A program made the translations under genes and the position numbers. DNA of 64,000 bases, taken from NCBI RefSeq assembly GCF_029278605.1, contig NZ_CP119572.1, positions 310,001 to 374,000 on the forward strand. Reading direction: 5' to 3'. Positions 51,860 to 60,974 of the stretch are shown here, piece by piece. Position 1 is the first letter of the stretch; each line of letters opens with the position of its first letter. The notes below the pieces were generated by a model. The model did not search any database and was not told where the DNA came from. It saw only the letters and a list, made by a program, of their open reading frames with translations. The DNA comes from Cupriavidus sp. WKF15. GTDB lineage: Bacteria; Pseudomonadota; Gammaproteobacteria; Burkholderiales; Burkholderiaceae.

Positions 51860-51882
51860 AAACGGGGCTGCGGCCCCGTTTT
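51860..51882 (+). terminator. Rho-independent terminator of secB
   Basis: A 9-bp stem, AAACGGGGC/GCCCCGTTT with a 4-nt loop, lies 25 bp after the secB stop and merges with a TTTT tract. Confidence 0.85.
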
Positions 51883-51944
51883 GCCTTTCCGGGGCCCGCG
51901 CACCGGATTACCATCGATTGCGCCGATCCACCGTTCGAGCCGCC

Positions 51945-52961
51945 ATGAAACTGACCTTTCTCGGTGCGGGTGCCTGGGGCACCGCACTCGCCAGCCATGC
52001 AGCCGTCAACCATGACGTGATCCTGTGGGGACGCGACCCCGCCCAGCTTGCCGCGATTGGGGCAAGCGGCAGCAACGAGGCCTATCTGCCGGGCGTACGG
52101 CTGTCCGAGCGCCTGCGCGTGGAAGCCGATTTCGAGAAGGCGGTCGCTCATGCCGCCGACGATCCCGATGGCCTCGTGGTGGTGGCCACGCCGGTATCGG
52201 GCCTGCGCGAGATGACCCGCAGGCTTGCCACGCGCGGCGATGGCCATGTGCGCATGCTGTGGCTGTGCAAGGGCTTCGAGGCCGGCACGCACGCGCTGCC
52301 GCACCAGATGGTGCGCGAGGAGCTCGATGCCGCAGGCCGTACCGGCGGATTCGACTACGGCGTCCTGAGCGGGCCGAGCTTTGCCCGCGAAGTGGCGCTG
52401 GGTTTGCCGTGCGCGCTGACGGTGGCCGGCAGCGTGCCGGCGCTGGCCGACTTCGCGCAGACCGCTTTCCACCACCACGCCATGCGCATTTATGGCAGCG
52501 ACGACCTGACCGGTGTCGAGGTCGGCGGCGCGGTCAAGAACGTGCTGGCGATCGCCACCGGCGCCAGCGATGGCCTGGGTCTGGGGCTCAACGCACGCGC
52601 CGCACTGGTGACGCGCGGCCTGGCCGAAATGACGCGTCTGGGCCTGGCGCTCGGCGGCCGCGTGGAAACCTTCATGGGCCTGGCCGGCGTGGGCGACCTG
52701 ATCCTGACCGCGACCGGCGACCTGTCGCGCAACCGCAAGGTCGGCCAGCAACTCGCGGCCGGGCAGAGCCTGGAGCAGGTCCTGGCGGGCCTCGGGCACG
52801 TCGCCGAAGGCGTGCGTTGCGCGCAGGCCGTGGCGGCGCTGGCGGCGGCCCACAAGGTCGAGATGCCGATCACGCGCGCCGTGTGCGCCGTGTTGTTCGA
52901 AGGCCTGGGCGCCGCCGATGCCGTTGAACAGCTCCTGCAGCGCGATGCGCGCGACGAATAG
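51945..52961 (+). CDS. gpsA: NAD(P)+-dependent glycerol-3-phosphate dehydrogenase
   Basis: A 338-residue enzyme that makes sn-glycerol-3-P for phospholipids. The Rossmann start is [18 protein letters not shown]. Substrate-site segments are [10 protein letters not shown] and the catalytic Lys region [16 protein letters not shown], followed by [17 protein letters not shown] 51945 is chosen over the frame at 51918 because MKLTFLGAG is the normal start. It follows the secB terminator, so it needs its own promoter. Confidence 0.96.
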   Translation: MKLTFLGAGAWGTALASHAAVNHDVILWGRDPAQLAAIGASGSNEAYLPGVRLSERLRVEADFEKAVAHAADDPDGLVVVATPVSGLREMTRRLATRGDGHVRMLWLCKGFEAGTHALPHQMVREELDAAGRTGGFDYGVLSGPSFAREVALGLPCALTVAGSVPALADFAQTAFHHHAMRIYGSDDLTGVEVGGAVKNVLAIATGASDGLGLGLNARAALVTRGLAEMTRLGLALGGRVETFMGLAGVGDLILTATGDLSRNRKVGQQLAAGQSLEQVLAGLGHVAEGVRCAQAVAALAAAHKVEMPITRAVCAVLFEGLGAADAVEQLLQRDARDE

Positions 52962-53003
52962 CCGCATTCACCGCATTCCACCGTTCCCCTAACCGGATTC
53001 CGC

Positions 53004-53978
53004 ATGACTTCCCGCCGCCACGCGTTGATTGCGCTTGCCTGCGCCTGCGCCGCAGCAGTCTCCCCGGCCTGGGCCGACAACTGGCCGTCGCGGCCGCTGC
53101 GCATGGTGGTGCCGTTCCCGGCAGGATCGTCGCCGGACCTGATCGCGCGCATCCTCACGGAAAAGCTCGCAACCACGCTGGGCCAGCCGGTGGTGGTGGA
53201 AAACCGGCCCGGTGCCGGCGGCAATATCGGCACGGGCATGGTGGCCAAGGCCGCGCCCGACGGCTACACGCTGCTGTTCACGATCAACGGACCGCTGGTG
53301 ACGGCGCCATCGCTGTCGCGCAACCTCGGCTACGACCCGTTCCGCCAGCTTGCTCCGGTCACGCTGGTGGCGACATCGCCCAATGTGCTGGTCGTCGATG
53401 CCAGGCTCCCCGTGCATAACGTGCGCGAGTTCGTGGCGCTGGCGAAATCAAAGGCCGGCGCGCTCAACTATGGCTCGGTCGGCAATGGCAGCGCCGCACA
53501 CCTGGCCATGGAGCAGCTCAAGGCCATGGCCGGCATCGACCTGCAGCACGTGCCGTATCCGGGCTTTCCGCAGGTCACCACGGCTATGGTCGGCGGGCAG
53601 ATCCAGGCGGGCTTCATGGTGCCCGCGATTGCAATGCCGCTCGTCAATGCAGGCAAGCTGCGCATCCTGGCGGTGACGACCACCGGCCGCACGGCGGTGC
53701 TGCCTTCGGTGCCGACCGTCGCTGAATCAGGCTATCCCGGTTTCGAAGCAATATCGTGGCAGGCAGTGCTGGCGCCGGCAGGCACGCCGCCTGCGATCAT
53801 CGACCGGCTCTACCGCGAGCTGGTCGCCATCATCGGCAGCGCCGACGTGCGCGAGAAGATGCGTGCGCAGTATTTCGTGCCGGCCGGTACGGCGCCGGCA
53901 TCGCTGCGCCAGACCATGGCGAGCGAGAAGGTGCGCTGGGACAAGGTGATCCGCGCCGCGGGCGTGCAGCCCGAATAA
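53004..53978 (+). CDS. Bug/TctC-family periplasmic binding protein
   Basis: A 324-residue periplasmic solute-binding protein of the Bug family, which is greatly expanded in betaproteobacteria. A signal peptide ends in PAWA-D, and the mature protein starts WPSRPLRMVVPFPAGSSPD, with the family's VVENRPGAGGNIG. Its ligands are usually carboxylates. No TctA or TctB membrane partner is adjacent, so it is an orphan receptor and its ligand is unknown. It lies 42 bp after gpsA and may be read from the same promoter. Confidence 0.9.
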   Translation: MTSRRHALIALACACAAAVSPAWADNWPSRPLRMVVPFPAGSSPDLIARILTEKLATTLGQPVVVENRPGAGGNIGTGMVAKAAPDGYTLLFTINGPLVTAPSLSRNLGYDPFRQLAPVTLVATSPNVLVVDARLPVHNVREFVALAKSKAGALNYGSVGNGSAAHLAMEQLKAMAGIDLQHVPYPGFPQVTTAMVGGQIQAGFMVPAIAMPLVNAGKLRILAVTTTGRTAVLPSVPTVAESGYPGFEAISWQAVLAPAGTPPAIIDRLYRELVAIIGSADVREKMRAQYFVPAGTAPASLRQTMASEKVRWDKVIRAAGVQPE

Positions 53979-53987
53979 CGGTGGCGC

Positions 53988-54458
53988 TCAGGCGCCGCCG
54001 GCAAAGCCGTTCTGGCGCCAGGCTTCGAATACGACCACCGCCACGGTGTTCGACAGGTTCAGGCTGCGGTTATTGGGCCGCATCGGCAGGCGGATGCGCT
54101 GCGATGCCGGAAACCACTCGCGCCGCTCGGGCGCGAGCCCGCGGGTCTCGGAGCCGAACACGAACCAGTCGCCGGGCTGGAAGCTGACCTGCGCGAACGG
54201 CGTCGAGCCATGCGTGGTGAGCGCGAACATGCGCGACGGGTCGGGCTGCTCGCTGGCCATCAGCGCGTCCCAGCTGTCGTGCACGCGCATGGTGGCGTAC
54301 TCGTGATAGTCGAGTCCCGCGCGCCGCATGCGGGCATCTTCCAGCGGAAACCCCAGAGGCTTCACCAGGTGCAGTTGCGCACCGGTATTGGCGCACAGGC
54401 GGATCACATTGCCGGTATTGGGCGGGATCTCCGGTTCGACCAGGACGACGTGGAACAT
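53988..54458 (-). CDS. trmL: tRNA (cytidine/uridine-2'-O-)-methyltransferase TrmL
   Basis: A 156-residue SPOUT-class methyltransferase that modifies the wobble base of tRNA-Leu. It starts MFHVVLVEPEIPPNTGNVIR and has the SAM-knot segments FVFGSETRGL and RIRLPMRPNNRSLNLSNTVA. The length is that of the TrmL group. It faces the Bug-type gene tail to tail with 9 bp between stops. Confidence 0.93.
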   Translation of the reverse strand: MFHVVLVEPEIPPNTGNVIRLCANTGAQLHLVKPLGFPLEDARMRRAGLDYHEYATMRVHDSWDALMASEQPDPSRMFALTTHGSTPFAQVSFQPGDWFVFGSETRGLAPERREWFPASQRIRLPMRPNNRSLNLSNTVAVVVFEAWRQNGFAGGA

Positions 54459-54548
54459 GGGGGGATTTCCTTGGCAGGGCGGGGCGGCAGGTCCCCGGCA
54501 TCGAAAACGGTGCGCAGCTTACCGCGCGACTGCGGCGCTGTCATCCGC

Positions 54549-55238
54549 TCAGGGCGTGCGCAGCGCAACGATCACGCTGACCCGCGCTGCGCCGTGCGCC
54601 TTCAGCGTGCGGGCCGCTTCGTCCAGCGTGGCGCCCGTGGTCATCACATCGTCGACCAGGCCAATGTGCAGGCCCGCGAGCGGACGCGCACTGGCCACGC
54701 GGAACGCGCCGCGCACGTTCACCTGCCGATGCGCCAGGTCCAGCAGGTGCTGGGTGGCGATGTCGCGCGGGCGCTCAAGCAGCACGGGGTCGCTCGCCAC
54801 GCCCAGGCGGCGCGCGAGCGGACGTGCGATCTCCCAGGCCTGGTTGAAGCCGCGCTCGGCCAGCCGTTGCGGCGATAGCGGAATCGGCGCGAGCAGGTCC
54901 GGCAGTGGCACGCCGGAGCGGCACTCGCGCCGCATCCGGTCCGCAAGCGCGGCCGCGAGCCAGCTGGCCAGCGGCAGCACCTTGCCGTACTTGAGCGCCA
55001 ACACCAGCGAATCCTGAGGAAAAGCGTAGTCGCCCAGCGTGATCGCCTGGTCAAAGTCCGGGCGATGCTGGGCGCAGGCCGGACACGGCTGGCCGGGCGC
55101 ACGGCCCATTGCACAGACCGGGCAGCGCGACACCGGGTAGAGCAGGTCGGTGACGCAGTCACGACAGACCACCTCGTCCTGCACGACGCCGCAGAGCGCG
55201 CAGGCGCACGGCAACAGCGCTCGCGCCAGCCCGCGCAT
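54549..55238 (-). CDS. comF: ComF-family phosphoribosyltransferase-like protein
   Basis: A 229-residue protein with an N-terminal double zinc ribbon (CALC, CRDC, CPVC, CPAC) and a phosphoribosyltransferase domain with the PRPP-binding motif IGLVDDVMTTGATLDEA and DLLAPIPLSPQRLAERGFNQA. ComF proteins act in DNA uptake in naturally competent bacteria. ComM is also in the window, but competence is not shown. ATG 55238 starts near the zinc ribbon. The frame to 55982 is antisense of the next gene. Confidence 0.9.
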   Translation of the reverse strand: MRGLARALLPCACALCGVVQDEVVCRDCVTDLLYPVSRCPVCAMGRAPGQPCPACAQHRPDFDQAITLGDYAFPQDSLVLALKYGKVLPLASWLAAALADRMRRECRSGVPLPDLLAPIPLSPQRLAERGFNQAWEIARPLARRLGVASDPVLLERPRDIATQHLLDLAHRQVNVRGAFRVASARPLAGLHIGLVDDVMTTGATLDEAARTLKAHGAARVSVIVALRTP

Positions 55239-55364
55239 GTGTCCGGCGGCTTTCGCGGTGCGCGCGTATACTTGCCGTCCAGCCGCCCGCCAAGGCGCGC
55301 GGCTGCCCCGCGCGGCGTGTGTTGCCGCGGCTTCCTCGTCTTCCTCCTGTTGCCTGGTTTTCCC

Positions 55365-56312
55365 GTGTCTCTGCATGCCGCCGACTCTCCTGATGCCTTC
55401 CTGCCACCCACGCGGCTGACCCGGCTGGCCTTCGACCGGCGCAGCGCCGCGTTCGGCCAGCTCGACTTCCTGCTCGGCGAGATCGGCCGCCGCATGCAGG
55501 AACGCATGGAAGTGGTGCGCCTGTCGCCGCAGCGCGCGCTCGACATCGGCTGCGGGCATGGCCAGGGCCTGGCGGGCCTGCGTGCGCGCTTTCCCGATGC
55601 GCAGATCGCCGGCCTCGATATTTCCGGCGCGATGCTCGCCGAAGCAGGCCAGCGCGATCTGCAGCGACGGCCCGGATGGGTTGGCCGCCTGCTCGGCAAG
55701 CGGCCATTGTTCGACCTGGTCCAGGGCGATCTTGCCACACTGCCCTTTGCGCCCGGCAGCTTCGACCTGCTGTGGTCCAACCTGGCGCTGCACTGGCATC
55801 CGGAGCCGCACCGCGTGTTTCCGGAGTGGCACCGCGTCACGCGCGACGACGGCCTGGTGATGTTCTCGCTGTTCGGTCCCGACACGCTGCGCGAAGTGCG
55901 CGCGGCCTTCGCCGAGGTCGACAATGCGATGCATACGTTGCGCTTTGTCGACATGCATGACATTGGCGACATGCTGGTCCACAGCGGCTGGTCCACGCCG
56001 GTGATGGACATGGAAACGCTGACCGTGACCTACGAATCGCCAGAAAAGCTGTTAAGCGAGGTACAGGCCTTCGGCGGGCTGCGTGCGCACCCGGACGCGC
56101 GCCGGGCCGGCCTGCACGGCCGCCGCTGGCACGAGGCGGTCTGCGAAGCCCTGGCACGCCGTCGCAATGCCGATGGCGTGATCCCGCTGACTTTCGAGAT
56201 CGTCTACGGCCACGCGTGGAAACTGCCCCCGCGTGGTGCGCAGCAGGTCGATGACCAGGGCCGCGCCGTCGTGCCGCTCGACAAGATCGGCCGTGCCCGT
56301 CCGCGGCGTTGA
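55365..56312 (+). CDS. bioC: BioC-like SAM-dependent methyltransferase
   Basis: A 315-residue class I methyltransferase. Motif I is ALDIGCGHGQGLAGL, followed by IAGLDISGAMLAEA and DLLWSNLALHWHPEPHRVFPEWHRV, typical of the BioC family, which methylates malonyl-ACP to start biotin synthesis. The rest of the biotin genes are not here, so function is tentative. GTG 55365 gives a start near the family norm. The long upstream frame overlaps comF in antisense. The Shine-Dalgarno is weak. Confidence 0.75.
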   Translation: MSLHAADSPDAFLPPTRLTRLAFDRRSAAFGQLDFLLGEIGRRMQERMEVVRLSPQRALDIGCGHGQGLAGLRARFPDAQIAGLDISGAMLAEAGQRDLQRRPGWVGRLLGKRPLFDLVQGDLATLPFAPGSFDLLWSNLALHWHPEPHRVFPEWHRVTRDDGLVMFSLFGPDTLREVRAAFAEVDNAMHTLRFVDMHDIGDMLVHSGWSTPVMDMETLTVTYESPEKLLSEVQAFGGLRAHPDARRAGLHGRRWHEAVCEALARRRNADGVIPLTFEIVYGHAWKLPPRGAQQVDDQGRAVVPLDKIGRARPRR

Positions 56313-56461
56313 GCGGTTACGACTGAATTGACTTCCGTGTAGGGGCGAGCCGGGCCGATCGCCCGCAAAGCCGCGCCAGCGCTGGCTTTACGGACAATTT
56401 CATCGAAAGTTGATAAGCACAAATCCCTACGGCGCGCAAGCGCTTTGGTCAATGTGCGGCC

Positions 56462-56490
56462 TTGTCCGTGTATGCGAAGCGCCCTATAAT
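56462..56490 (+). promoter_or_regulatory. Putative promoter of the DUF2244-cytochrome oxidase operon
   Basis: TTGTCC (56462-56467) and a perfect TATAAT (56485-56490) are 17 bp apart. The start should lie near 56497. This is the only clear promoter in the 292-bp gap after the BioC-like gene. Confidence 0.65.
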
Positions 56491-56604
56491 GCGCCAGTTT
56501 GTCGCAGTGGTCCCCTGGCACAAGAACGTCCTGGAGTTGCACTCGCATGGTGCAATCCGGGCGCAATCGTCCCGGGTGTGCATCCAAATGCAGAGTGGTT
56601 GGCG

Positions 56605-57114
56605 ATGCAAGACTTGGGTATCGCATTCCAGACGGCAAGTGGTGACTCCGGCGGAAATCTCGACGGACCTCCTCCCGCGCCCCACGACTGGCTGATGAAG
56701 CGGAATTGCTCGCTTTCCCCACGCCAGGTCGGCTGGTTTTACCTCTCGATCTTCACTGTCTCGCTTGCCATCGCGTTGTTTTTCGCGGTGCAAGGGTCCT
56801 GGCTCGTGCTGCCGTTTGCCGGCCTGGACCTGCTCGGACTGGGGATTGCTCTGCTTGTGTATGCGCGTCATGCGACGGACTATGAGCGTGTCAGCATCAA
56901 CGATGACGTGCTGGTCGTGGAGACAGCCAGCGCGCAGCGGTTGACGCGCGAGGAATTCAACCCGCACTGGGTGCGGGTCGAACTGGGGGAATCGTCCAGC
57001 GCGCTGGTGACGCTGCGTTCGGGCGGGCGCGTTGTGCAGGTGGGGTGCTATCTGGACCAGCACAGGCGGCGCAAGTTCGCCCAGGAGCTCGCAGCGGCCC
57101 TGCGCCGCCTCTGA
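56605..57114 (+). CDS. DUF2244 membrane protein upstream of cytochrome oxidase
   Basis: A 169-residue protein of the DUF2244 family: a polar N-terminus, two hydrophobic segments (FYLSIFTVSLAIALFFAV and LVLPFAGLDLLGLGIALLVY) and a C-terminal soluble region with YERVSINDDVLVVE. It is a usual companion of coxB-coxA in betaproteobacteria, function unknown. ATG 56605 is the first in-frame ATG after the predicted transcription start. ATG 56692 would start just before the first membrane segment and is also possible. The frame up to 56410 covers the promoter. Confidence 0.75.
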   Translation: MQDLGIAFQTASGDSGGNLDGPPPAPHDWLMKRNCSLSPRQVGWFYLSIFTVSLAIALFFAVQGSWLVLPFAGLDLLGLGIALLVYARHATDYERVSINDDVLVVETASAQRLTREEFNPHWVRVELGESSSALVTLRSGGRVVQVGCYLDQHRRRKFAQELAAALRRL

Positions 57115-57139
57115 GAGGTGGCGGGGGCGGAGGCGGGGA

Positions 57140-57153
57140 CAGATTTGAATCTG
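57140..57153. repeat. Small inverted repeat before coxB
   Basis: CAGATT-TG-AATCTG is a perfect 6-bp inverted repeat 20 bp upstream of the coxB start. It could be an operator or a small hairpin near the ribosome binding region. Confidence 0.35.
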
Positions 57154-57172
57154 TAAATTGGGTAGATAACAA

Positions 57173-58438
57173 ATGAAAATGTGGAAGAAGGCATCCGCAG
57201 TTTGTCTGGCGAGCGCATCCCTGCTTGCCAGCCAGGCGGCCCTGGCGGTCAGTGACATGCCCGGCGGTCCCGCCGTGCGTCAGCTGAACCTGACTGAGCC
57301 CGTCACCAAGATCGCCGAGCAGATTCACTGGCTGAACTGGATGATGCTGATCATCTGCACGGTGATCTTCGTTGCCGTGTTCAGCGTGATGTTCTATTCC
57401 GTGTTCACGCACCGCAAGGCCAAGGGTGCCAAGCCCGCCTCCTTCCACGAAAGCATCACGGTCGAAGTGGTCTGGACCATCGTCCCGTTCCTGATCGTGA
57501 TCGCCATGGCCCTGCCGGCGACGAAGACCGTCGTGGCCATGAAGGACACCACCAATTCCGACGTCACCATCAAGGCCACCGGCTACCAGTGGAAGTGGGG
57601 CTACGACTACCTGAAGGGCGAGGGCGAAGGCATCTCCTTCGTGTCGACCCTGACCACCCCGCGCGAGCAGATCAACAACGAAGCGCCGAAGTCCAACACC
57701 TACCTGATGGAGGTGGACAACGAGCTGGTGGTGCCCGTCAACAAGAAGGTGCGCATCGTCACCACGGCCAATGACGTGATCCACGCCTGGATGATCCCGG
57801 CCTTCGGCGTCAAGCAGGATGCGATCCCCGGCTTCGTGCGCGACACCTGGTTCAAGGCCGAGAAGATCGGCGTGTACCGTGGCCAGTGCGCCGAACTCTG
57901 CGGCAAGGAGCACGCCTTCATGCCGATCGTCGTGCGCGTCGTGTCCGACGCCGACTACACCAAGTGGGTCGACGGCAAGAAGAAGGAAATGGCCGCCAAG
58001 GCCGATGATCCGAACAAGACCTGGACGCTGGACGAAATGAAGGTCCGCGGCGAGAAGGTCTACAGCGCCAACTGCGCGGTCTGCCACCAGCCCAACGGCA
58101 AGGGCGGCGGCGCGTTCCCGGCGCTGGACGGTTCCAAGATCGTGAACGGCCCGAAGGCCGGCCAGATGCACATCATGCTGGAAGGCAAGAACGCCATGCC
58201 GTCGTGGAAGCAGCTGTCCGATACGGAACTGGCGGCGGCGATGACCTATGTGCGCAACAGCTGGAGCAACAAGACCGGCGAAGTGATCCAGCCCAGCGAC
58301 TTCGTGAATGCCCGCGCCGGCAAGTTCCCCGAAGGCGGCGGCGCTGCTGGCGGCGAGGCACCGAAGGCGCAAGCGCAGCCCGCCAAGGAACAGGGCAGCA
58401 AGCAGGCCAGCATCGCGGGCAACCGCACCGCGGGCTGA
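57173..58438 (+). CDS. coxB: Cytochrome c oxidase subunit II with fused cytochrome c domain
   Basis: A 421-residue subunit II of an aa3-type oxidase. Signal peptide, then two membrane helices, then the CuA domain with GQCAELCGKEHAFM (Cys, Cys, His, Met ligands), then a C-terminal cytochrome c domain with heme motif CAVCH. It takes electrons from cytochrome c and passes them to subunit I. It ends in a Gln/Ala-rich tail (GGEAPKAQAQPAKEQGSKQ). It is followed by coxA after 38 bp. Confidence 0.95.
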   Translation: MKMWKKASAVCLASASLLASQAALAVSDMPGGPAVRQLNLTEPVTKIAEQIHWLNWMMLIICTVIFVAVFSVMFYSVFTHRKAKGAKPASFHESITVEVVWTIVPFLIVIAMALPATKTVVAMKDTTNSDVTIKATGYQWKWGYDYLKGEGEGISFVSTLTTPREQINNEAPKSNTYLMEVDNELVVPVNKKVRIVTTANDVIHAWMIPAFGVKQDAIPGFVRDTWFKAEKIGVYRGQCAELCGKEHAFMPIVVRVVSDADYTKWVDGKKKEMAAKADDPNKTWTLDEMKVRGEKVYSANCAVCHQPNGKGGGAFPALDGSKIVNGPKAGQMHIMLEGKNAMPSWKQLSDTELAAAMTYVRNSWSNKTGEVIQPSDFVNARAGKFPEGGGAAGGEAPKAQAQPAKEQGSKQASIAGNRTAG

Positions 58439-58476
58439 CCGGCTGAAGACAGGACAGGATTAGAGGAGCATTTGCG

Positions 58477-60084
58477 ATGAGTACTGCTACCCCCGACGCA
58501 ATCGGCCATCCGCACGATCACGCGCACGACGACCACGCGCATGATCACCCGCATGGCTGGCGCCGCTGGCTGTTTGCCACCAACCACAAGGACATCGGCA
58601 CGCTGTACCTGCTGTTCTCGTTCATCATGCTGCTGAGCGGCGGCGTGCTGGCGCTGCTGATCCGCCTGGAGCTGTTCGAGCCGGGCCTGCAGTTCTTCCG
58701 CCCTGAACTGTTCAACCAGTTCACCACCATGCACGGCCTGGTCATGGTGTTCGGCGCGATCATGCCGGCCTTCGTGGGCTTCGCCAACTGGATGATCCCG
58801 CTGCAGGTCGGTGCGTCGGACATGGCGTTCGCGCGCATGAACAACTTCAGCTTCTGGCTGTTGCCGCCCGCGGCGCTGCTGCTGGCCGGCTCGTTCCTCG
58901 CCCCGGGCGGCGCCACCGCTGCCGGCTGGACGCTGTATGCGCCGCTGTCGGTGCAGATGGGTCCGGGCATGGACATGGCCATCTTCGCCATGCACATCAT
59001 GGGCGCGTCGTCGATCATGGGCTCGATCAACATCATCGTGACCATCCTCAACATGCGTGCCCCGGGCATGACGCTGATGAAGATGCCGATGTTCTGCTGG
59101 ACGTGGCTGATCACCGCCTACCTGCTGATCGCCGTGATGCCCGTGCTGGCCGGCGCGATCACCATGGTGCTGACCGACCGCCACTTCGGCACGAGCTTCT
59201 TCTCGGCCGCGGGCGGCGGCGACCCGGTGATGTACCAGCATATCTTCTGGTTCTTCGGCCACCCCGAGGTGTACATCATGATCCTGCCGGCATTCGGGAT
59301 CATCTCGCACGTGGTGCCGGCCTTTGCCCGCAAGCGCCTGTTCGGCTACAGCTCGATGGTGTACGCGACGGCTTCGATCGCGATCCTGTCGTTCATCGTG
59401 TGGGCGCACCACATGTTCACCACCGGCATGCCGGTGACGGGCCAACTGTTCTTCATGTACGCGACCATGCTGATCGCGGTGCCGACGGCCGTGAAGATCT
59501 TCAACTGGATCGCCACCATGTGGAAGGGCTCGATGACCTTCGAGACCCCGATGCTGTTCTCGATCGGCTTCATCTTCGTGTTCACCATCGGCGGCTTCAC
59601 CGGCCTGATGCCGGCCGTGGCGCCGATCGACATCCAGTTGCAGGACACCTACTTCATCGTGGCGCACTTCCACTATGTGCTGGTGGCCGGCTCGCTGTTC
59701 GCGCTGTTCGCCGGCTTCTACTACTGGGGTCCGAAGTGGAGCGGTTTCATGTACAACGAGACCCGCGGCCAGATTCACTTCTGGGGCTCGATCATCTTCT
59801 TCAACGTCACCTTCTTCCCGATGCACTTCCTGGGTCTGGCCGGCATGCCGCGCCGCTATGCCGACTACCCGACCCAGTTCGCGGACTTCAACGCAATCGC
59901 GTCGATCGGGGCACTGGGCTTCGGCCTGATGCAGGTGTACTTCTTCTTCTTCGTGGTGCTGCCGTCCTACCGTGGCGGCGAGAAGGCCGCGGACAAGCCC
60001 TGGGATGGTGCCGAGGGTCTGGAGTGGACCGTGCCGTCGCCGGCGCCGTTCCACACCTTTGAAGTGCCGCCGCAAGTTCGCTAA
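58477..60084 (+). CDS. coxA: Cytochrome c oxidase subunit I
   Basis: A 535-residue heme-copper oxidase subunit with 12 membrane helices. The N-terminus is His-rich (HPHDHAHDDHAHDH). Visible markers are MHGLVMVFGAIMPAFVGFAN (heme a ligand), WFFGHPEVYIMILPAFGI (CuB His, cross-linked Tyr, and K-channel start) and DTYFIVAHFHYVL (heme a and a3 ligands). GAGGAG precedes ATG 58477. It catalyses O2 reduction and proton pumping. Confidence 0.97.
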   Translation: MSTATPDAIGHPHDHAHDDHAHDHPHGWRRWLFATNHKDIGTLYLLFSFIMLLSGGVLALLIRLELFEPGLQFFRPELFNQFTTMHGLVMVFGAIMPAFVGFANWMIPLQVGASDMAFARMNNFSFWLLPPAALLLAGSFLAPGGATAAGWTLYAPLSVQMGPGMDMAIFAMHIMGASSIMGSINIIVTILNMRAPGMTLMKMPMFCWTWLITAYLLIAVMPVLAGAITMVLTDRHFGTSFFSAAGGGDPVMYQHIFWFFGHPEVYIMILPAFGIISHVVPAFARKRLFGYSSMVYATASIAILSFIVWAHHMFTTGMPVTGQLFFMYATMLIAVPTAVKIFNWIATMWKGSMTFETPMLFSIGFIFVFTIGGFTGLMPAVAPIDIQLQDTYFIVAHFHYVLVAGSLFALFAGFYYWGPKWSGFMYNETRGQIHFWGSIIFFNVTFFPMHFLGLAGMPRRYADYPTQFADFNAIASIGALGFGLMQVYFFFFVVLPSYRGGEKAADKPWDGAEGLEWTVPSPAPFHTFEVPPQVR

Positions 60085-60146
60085 GCACTGAACGCAACAA
60101 GGCACGGAGGGCGCCAGCCGCCTTCCGTGCCGGCAGGTAAGACAAG

Positions 60147-60314
60147 ATGCAGGCTCCACAGAAAAACCCATCGCTGGCAGAACGGAAGGCAGAACAAAAG
60201 GCAGAACAGAAGGCAGAACAGAAGGCAGCCAACCGGCGCCTCGGACTGATCCTGTTGTCGATCGTGGTGGTTTTCTTTTTGGGGTTCTTCGCCAAGATGG
60301 TGTTCCTTGGCTGA
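60147..60314 (+). CDS. Small cytochrome oxidase assembly protein with EQKA repeats
   Basis: A 55-residue single-helix membrane protein: a charged N-terminus (LAERKAEQKAEQKAEQKA), then RRLGLILLSIVVVFFLGFFA and a short tail ending KMVFLG. Such mini-proteins sit between coxA and ctaG in many betaproteobacteria and are called oxidase small assembly proteins, function unproven. A 12-nt tandem repeat encodes the EQKA units. It begins 62 bp after coxA, and ctaG follows 17 bp later. Confidence 0.7.
   Translation: MQAPQKNPSLAERKAEQKAEQKAEQKAANRRLGLILLSIVVVFFLGFFAKMVFLG
60186..60228 (+). repeat. 12-bp in-frame tandem repeat
   Basis: Three copies of AAGGCAGAACA(A/G) plus a partial fourth lie in the small assembly gene. 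Each copy encodes EQKA or its rotation. The unit is a multiple of three, so copy-number change by slippage would not break the frame. Confidence 0.8.
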
Positions 60315-60331
60315 AGCTGCGGGGTAGCGGG

Positions 60332-60958
60332 ATGAGCGTCGATCAGCAAGGGCAGGAGCGGGATCAAGGCCGGGAAGCCGACAAGCGGTTCAACCGCGGC
60401 ATGATGCTGCGGCTCGTGGTGATCGTCGGCGTGATGTTCGGCTTCGGTTACGCGCTGGTGCCGCTGTACAAGAAGATCTGCGACCTCACCGGGCTGAACG
60501 TGGTGACCACGCGCGAGCTGTACGGCGGCTCGCTCAAGAATACGCAGGTCGACACGAGCCGCACCATCACGGTGGAGTTTGATTCGAACGCGCGCGGTCC
60601 CTTCGCCTTCCGTCCGGTGAAGAACAGCATGGAAGTGCATCCGGGCGAGATGGTGACGATCGTCTACGAGGTGGCCAACGGGCAGTCGCGCGACATCTCG
60701 GCGCAGGCGATCCCGAGCTACGCGCCCAAGCAGGCAACCGAGTACTTCAAGAAGCTCGAGTGCTTCTGCTTCAAGCAGCAGACGCTCAAGGCCAAGGAAG
60801 CACGCGAGATGCCGGTGGTATTCGTGATCGATCCGAAGCTGCCGAAGGATGTGAAGAACATCACGCTGTCGTACACCTTTTTTGAAGTGGGTACGCCGGT
60901 GGCGCAGGCACCGCAGGGCGAGCTGGAAAGCCCGCCCGCGGCGCGCAGTGGTGGCTGA
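60332..60958 (+). CDS. ctaG: Cytochrome c oxidase copper chaperone CtaG/Cox11
   Basis: A 208-residue membrane-anchored copper chaperone that delivers copper to CuB. One N-terminal helix (LRLVVIVGVMFGFGYALVPLYK) is followed by a periplasmic immunoglobulin-like domain with copper motif CFCF in KKLECFCFKQQ. It is preceded by the small assembly gene and followed by the DUF2970 gene. The Shine-Dalgarno before ATG 60332 is weak (GGGGTAGCGGG). Confidence 0.95.
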   Translation: MSVDQQGQERDQGREADKRFNRGMMLRLVVIVGVMFGFGYALVPLYKKICDLTGLNVVTTRELYGGSLKNTQVDTSRTITVEFDSNARGPFAFRPVKNSMEVHPGEMVTIVYEVANGQSRDISAQAIPSYAPKQATEYFKKLECFCFKQQTLKAKEAREMPVVFVIDPKLPKDVKNITLSYTFFEVGTPVAQAPQGELESPPAARSGG

Positions 60959-60974
60959 AGCAGGAGGAAATGCC

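Noticed and set aside
55065..55364. N-terminal extension of the BioC-like methyltransferase
   Set aside because: It overlaps the start of comF on the opposite strand and has Arg/Ala-rich shadow composition.
60186..60228. CRISPR-like repeat
   Set aside because: The units are 12 bp, contiguous and without spacers, inside a coding frame.
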